Below, in pieces: positions 56,665 through 64,000 of a stretch of DNA of 64,000 nucleotides. Within the stretch, counting starts at the first letter, position 1, and each line of letters opens with the position of its first letter. The stretch lies in NCBI RefSeq assembly GCF_900101505.1, contig NZ_FMZI01000011.1, positions 120,519 through 184,518 of the forward strand, written 5' to 3'. Position numbers and translations under genes: made by a program. The stretch is from Antarctobacter albus (lineage in GTDB: Bacteria; Pseudomonadota; Alphaproteobacteria; Rhodobacterales; Rhodobacteraceae). A model generated the notes under the pieces. The model was given only the letters and a program-made list of their open reading frames with translations, had not been told where the DNA came from and did no database searches.

Positions 56665-58011
56665 ATGTCCAAACTCAACGTGACGCGCCGTGGCGTGATC
56701 AAGACTGGTGCCGTGGCCGGTGCCGGCCTGGCACTGCCCACCTACCTGTCGGCGGCCAGCCATTCGGGCTATACCAACGCACCCACCGGCAGCACCGTGA
56801 CCCTGGGCTTCAACGTTCCGCAAACCGGCCCCTACGCGGATGAGGGCGCTGACGAGCTGCGCGCCTACGAACTGGCGGTCGAACACCTGAACGGCGGCGG
56901 CGACGGCGGCATGCTGTCGACCTTCTCGTCCAAGGCCCTGGACGGCACGGGCATCCTGGGCAAGAAGGTGGAATACGTCACCGGCGACACCCAGACCAAA
57001 TCGGACGCCGCGCGCGCATCGGCCAAGTCGATGATCGAAAAAGACGGCGCCATCATGATCACCGGCGGCTCCTCCTCGGGCGTGGCGATCGCGGTCCAGG
57101 GTCTCTGCCAGGAAGCCGGCGTCATCTTCATGGCCGGTCTGACCCACTCGAACGACACCACCGGCAAGGACAAGAAGGCCAACGGTTTCCGTCACTTCTT
57201 CAACGGTTACATGTCGGGTGCCGCGCTGGCGCCGGTGCTGGCCAAGATGTACGGCAACGACCGCAAGGCCTATCACCTGACCGCCGACTACACCTGGGGC
57301 TGGACCCAGCAGGAATCCATCGCCGCCGCCACCGAGGCACTGGGCTGGGAAACCGTCAACAACGTGCTGACGCCGCTGGCCGCCACCGACTTCTCGTCCT
57401 ACATCGCGCCGGTCCTGAACTCGGGCGCCGACGTGCTGGTCCTGAACCACTACGGCGGGAACATGGTCAACTCGCTGACCAACGCGGTCCAGTTCGGCCT
57501 GCGTGAGAAGGTCGTCAACGGCAAGGACTTCGAGATCGTCGTGCCGCTGTACTCGCGCCTGATGGCCAAGGGTGCAGGCGCCAACGTCAAGGGCATCTTC
57601 GGCTCGACCAACTGGCACTGGTCGTTGCAGGACGAGGGTTCCAAGGCATTCGTCAAGTCCTTCGGCACCAAGTACGGCTTCCCGCCAAGCCAGGCCGCGC
57701 ACACCTGCTATGTCCAGACCCTGCTGTACGCGGACGCGGCACAGCGCGCCGGGTCGTTCAACCCCTGCGCCATCGCCGAAGCCCTGGAAGGCTACGAGTT
57801 CGACGGCCTGGGCAACGGCCCGACCCTCTACCGCGCCGAAGACCACCAGTGCTTCAAGGACGTGCTGGTCGTGAAGGGGAAAGACAACCCGACCTCGGAA
57901 TTCGACCTTCTGGAGATCGTCGAAGTCACGCCGCGCGCGCAGGTCGAATACGCACCCGATCACCCGATGTTCGCAGGCGGCTCGCTGGGCTCCTGCAACC
58001 CGGGCGCGTAA
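56665..58011 (+). CDS. HAAT-type ABC transporter substrate-binding protein, Tat-exported
   Basis: A 448-residue periplasmic binding protein of the Leu/Ile/Val-urea type fold. A twin-arginine signal is visible (NVTRRGVIKTGAVAGAGLAL). Features include TVTLGFNVPQTGPYADEGAD, VEYVTGDTQTKSDAARASAK, ITGGSSSGVAIAVQGLCQEA and LNHYGGNMVNSLTNAV. It heads an operon with two permeases, two ATPases and acs. Substrate unknown; regulator and acs context suggests a short-chain carboxylate. GGGAGG before ATG 56665. Confidence 0.85.
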   Translation: MSKLNVTRRGVIKTGAVAGAGLALPTYLSAASHSGYTNAPTGSTVTLGFNVPQTGPYADEGADELRAYELAVEHLNGGGDGGMLSTFSSKALDGTGILGKKVEYVTGDTQTKSDAARASAKSMIEKDGAIMITGGSSSGVAIAVQGLCQEAGVIFMAGLTHSNDTTGKDKKANGFRHFFNGYMSGAALAPVLAKMYGNDRKAYHLTADYTWGWTQQESIAAATEALGWETVNNVLTPLAATDFSSYIAPVLNSGADVLVLNHYGGNMVNSLTNAVQFGLREKVVNGKDFEIVVPLYSRLMAKGAGANVKGIFGSTNWHWSLQDEGSKAFVKSFGTKYGFPPSQAAHTCYVQTLLYADAAQRAGSFNPCAIAEALEGYEFDGLGNGPTLYRAEDHQCFKDVLVVKGKDNPTSEFDLLEIVEVTPRAQVEYAPDHPMFAGGSLGSCNPGA

Positions 58012-58019
58012 TCACGCCG

Positions 58020-58064
58020 GGCCCTCGCGGGGCCGCGTGTCGGGCAGGGCCATGTGCCCTGCCC
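58020..58064 (+). terminator. Two stem-loops after the binding-protein gene
   Basis: GGCCC/GGGCC (58020-58034) and the strong GGGCAGGGC-CATGT-GCCCTGCCC (58042-58064) lie in the 128-bp gap before the permease gene. They lack T-tracts and probably stabilise the binding-protein mRNA or reduce read-through, as is common after such genes. Confidence 0.55.
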
Positions 58065-58139
58065 ACCCAGCACACTCCCCCTCGGCCCGCTGACACGGGT
58101 CCTCTCTTTTTCCGCACTCCGACCGCAAAGGGTGGGACA

Positions 58140-60351
<2,212 letters not shown>

Positions 60352-60363
60352 GGAGACAGACTG

Positions 60364-61119
60364 ATGGGTATTCTTGAAGTCAAGGACGTGGGCAAGCGGT
60401 TCGGCGGCCTGAAGGCGCTGTCCGACGTGAACCTCAGCGTGAAGGAAAACACCTGCCACGCGATCATCGGGCCGAACGGGGCCGGCAAGTCGACGCTGCT
60501 GAACTGCCTCGTCGGCAAGCTGATCCCCGACACCGGATCGGTGATGTTCCAGGGCCAGTCGGTGCTGGGACGCTCTCCCCACGAGATCAACCAGATGGGG
60601 ATTTCCCGCGTCTTCCAGACGCCCGAGATCTTCGGTGACCTGACCGTGTTCGAGAACATGATGATCCCGCTCTTCGCCAAGCGCGACGGGGCCTATCGCC
60701 TGCATGCCATCGAGTCGGTGATGAACGAGAAATCGCTCATCGAAGAGGCCGAGAAGATGCTGGAAGAGGTGAACATGCTGGACAAGCGCCACATGCATTC
60801 CGCCTCGATGTCCCGCGGCGACAAGCGGCGGCTGGAGATGGCCATGTGCCTGGTCCAGTCTCCCAAGCTCTTGCTGCTGGACGAACCCACAGCGGGCATG
60901 GCGCGCGCCGACACCAACAACACCATCGACCTGCTCAAGCAGATCAAGGAAGAGCGCGACATCACCATCGCCATCATCGAGCACGACATGCACGTGGTCT
61001 TCTCCCTCGCCGACCGGATCACGGTTCTGGCGCAGGGCACGCCGCTGGTCGAGGATGCGCCCGAAAACATCAAGGGCCATCCCAAGGTGCAGGAAGCCTA
61101 TCTGGGCGAAGCGCACTGA
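60364..61119 (+). CDS. ABC transporter ATPase, LivG/UrtD type
   Basis: A 251-residue ATPase with Walker A GPNGAGKSTLLNCL, Q-loop region ISRVFQTPEIFGDLTV, Walker B LLLLDEPTAGMA and switch His in IAIIEHDMHVVF. The signature region is SRGDKRRLEMAM instead of the usual LSGGQ, closer to UrtD-type proteins. It works with the LivF-like ATPase to power the transporter. AAGGAGACAG precedes the ATG. Confidence 0.9.
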   Translation: MGILEVKDVGKRFGGLKALSDVNLSVKENTCHAIIGPNGAGKSTLLNCLVGKLIPDTGSVMFQGQSVLGRSPHEINQMGISRVFQTPEIFGDLTVFENMMIPLFAKRDGAYRLHAIESVMNEKSLIEEAEKMLEEVNMLDKRHMHSASMSRGDKRRLEMAMCLVQSPKLLLLDEPTAGMARADTNNTIDLLKQIKEERDITIAIIEHDMHVVFSLADRITVLAQGTPLVEDAPENIKGHPKVQEAYLGEAH

Positions 61120-61132
61120 GCCGTCACACCGC

Positions 61133-61187
61133 GCCCCGGCCTCGCGCCGGGGCCTCCACCCACGAGGTCCCGGGTCAGACCCGGGAC
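61133..61187. repeat. Two perfect palindromes between the ATPase genes
   Basis: GCCCCGGC-CTCGC-GCCGGGGC (61133-61153) is followed by GTCCCGGGT-CAG-ACCCGGGAC (61167-61187). The second resembles short palindromes dispersed in many alphaproteobacterial genomes (REP-like). They may stabilise or terminate the transcript ahead of the LivF-like gene. Confidence 0.6.
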
Positions 61188-61201
61188 GGGAGAAGCCAAA
61201 G

Positions 61202-61957
61202 ATGAACGTCCGCCCCGACTTTTCCAAGAACGCCAACCAGGCCGAAACCGCCCCCGCCTTCCTCTCCGTCTGGGACATGCATTCCTACTACGGCGAGAGC
61301 TACATCGTGCAGGGCATCAGCTTCAACGTGCACGAGGGCGAGATCCTGGCCCTGCTGGGCCGCAACGGCGCCGGCAAGACCACGACGCTGCGCTCCATCG
61401 CGCGGCTGGATGACCCCCAGGTGAACCACGGCGAAATCTGGCTGGATCACCAACCCCTGCACACGATGAAGTCCCATCAGGCGGCCATCGCGGGCCTCGG
61501 TCTCGTACCCGAGGACCGGCGCATCATTCCCGGCCTGACCGTCGAGGAGAACCTGCAGCTGGCCCAGATCGCGCCGCCCATCGGCTGGTCTCTGGAACGG
61601 CTTTATGACCTGTTCCCGCGCCTCGGCGAGCGCCGCAAGCAGGAGGGCACCACCCTCTCGGGCGGCGAACAGCAGATGCTGGCCATCGCCCGGGCACTGG
61701 CGCGCGACATCAAGGTGCTGCTGCTCGACGAACCCTACGAGGGGCTGGCCCCGGTCATCGTCGACGAGATCGAAAAGACCCTGCGCCACATCAAGGAACA
61801 GGGCATGACCACGATCATCGTCGAACAGAACGCCGTGCGTGCGCTGCAACTGGCCGACCGGGCGGTGATCCTCGACACCGGTTCCATCGTCTTCGACGGC
61901 AGCGCCGCCGAGGTGCTGGAAAACGAAAGCCTGCGCGCGGAATACCTGGCGATCTGA
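61202..61957 (+). CDS. ABC transporter ATPase, LivF type
   Basis: A 251-residue ATPase: Walker A GRNGAGKTTTLRSI, LVPEDRRIIPGLTVEENLQL, signature TLSGGEQQMLAIARAL, Walker B VLLLDEPYEGLAP, His switch replaced by Gln in IIVEQNAVRAL as is usual in LivF. About 20 extra residues precede the first strand. Second ATPase subunit of the transporter. Confidence 0.9.
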   Translation: MNVRPDFSKNANQAETAPAFLSVWDMHSYYGESYIVQGISFNVHEGEILALLGRNGAGKTTTLRSIARLDDPQVNHGEIWLDHQPLHTMKSHQAAIAGLGLVPEDRRIIPGLTVEENLQLAQIAPPIGWSLERLYDLFPRLGERRKQEGTTLSGGEQQMLAIARALARDIKVLLLDEPYEGLAPVIVDEIEKTLRHIKEQGMTTIIVEQNAVRALQLADRAVILDTGSIVFDGSAAEVLENESLRAEYLAI

Positions 61958-62016
61958 CCTGGCGCGCTGCGCGGCAAACCCCGCCGCGGCCGTACAGGAC
62001 TTAGGAACCACTTGAT

Positions 62017-62049
62017 TTCGGGGGCGGGGAGGTTTTCCCTGCCCCCGAA
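62017..62049 (+). promoter_or_regulatory. Leader hairpin in front of acs
   Basis: A 14-bp stem (TTCGGGGGCGGGGA / TCCCTGCCCCCGAA, one G-T) with a five-base loop ends 21 nt before the acs ATG. No T-tract follows. It may attenuate read-through from the transporter or stabilise the acs message. Confidence 0.55.
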
Positions 62050-62070
62050 CAATTTCTGGAGGAGAGCCAA

Positions 62071-64000
<1,930 letters not shown>

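Overview
The window is high-GC DNA from an alphaproteobacterium, most probably a Rhodobacteraceae/Roseobacter-type organism. The host side supports this: a GapR-type DUF2312 protein, a complete Anbu proteasome operon, a short-chain-fatty-acyl type XRE regulator and a DUF442/YeeE sulfur operon. No 16S gene is present, so the genus is not determined.

Positions 527-40284 hold one apparently complete temperate podovirus-type prophage. It is integrated in a tRNA-Thr(UGU) gene and bounded by a perfect 49-bp direct repeat (attL 527-575, attR 40236-40284). The period is 39,709 bp, and the intact tRNA lies at the right end. Left of attL sits a frameshifted Rha-type phage gene, which looks like the remnant of an older element.

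Prephage layout by strand. On the minus strand, from 27.3 kb down to 0.7 kb, runs one long late operon: small and large terminase, several small proteins (a DUF2829/Tad2-like protein and a GNAT-like protein among them), portal, a DHH phosphoesterase, a Bbp19-like protein, scaffold, major capsid, tail tubular proteins A and B, three large ejection-type proteins, tail fibres, and a lysis cassette (holin, small membrane protein, amidase, spanins). A terminator and a candidate promoter stand before the capsid gene. From 27.34 to 27.61 kb, just upstream of the terminase genes, is a gene-free imperfect palindrome built of ten CACAAC/GTTGTG hexamers around a 39-bp alternating purine-pyrimidine tract. 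A second minus operon (34.1 to 28.4 kb) carries a Cro-like protein, small proteins, a double SANT/Myb-like protein, a Toprim primase and a P-loop helicase. On the plus strand lie the CI-like repressor (34.2 kb), a promoter overlapped by palindromic operators, and an early operon running through a possible excisionase to the integrase (37.5-38.7 kb) and a set of small genes up to attR.

The most unusual structure is a dispersed cassette of about 60 bp present four times in the prophage (23395-23455, 31828-31886, 36347-36406, 37469-37528). Each copy forms the last ~20 codons of an unrelated gene and encodes an LSAASxxDAxAGG-type tail. Each folds into two successive hairpins and ends 3-4 nt before the start codon of the next gene. 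The 3' arm of the second hairpin carries that gene's Shine-Dalgarno sequence, and the arms co-vary between copies, which suggests a portable translational-coupling element.

Right of the prophage is host chromosome: a conserved unknown protein and a cytochrome c; the Anbu peptidase, transglutaminase, alpha-E and ATP-grasp operon; gapR and small genes; a TraR/DksA-like protein; a persulfide-dioxygenase-like operon with two YeeE/YedE transport proteins; a FliM/FliN-like protein; an SSS-type sensor kinase with its response regulator; and a short-chain-acyl regulator divergent from a five-gene HAAT-type ABC transporter followed by acetyl-CoA synthetase, which runs off the right edge.
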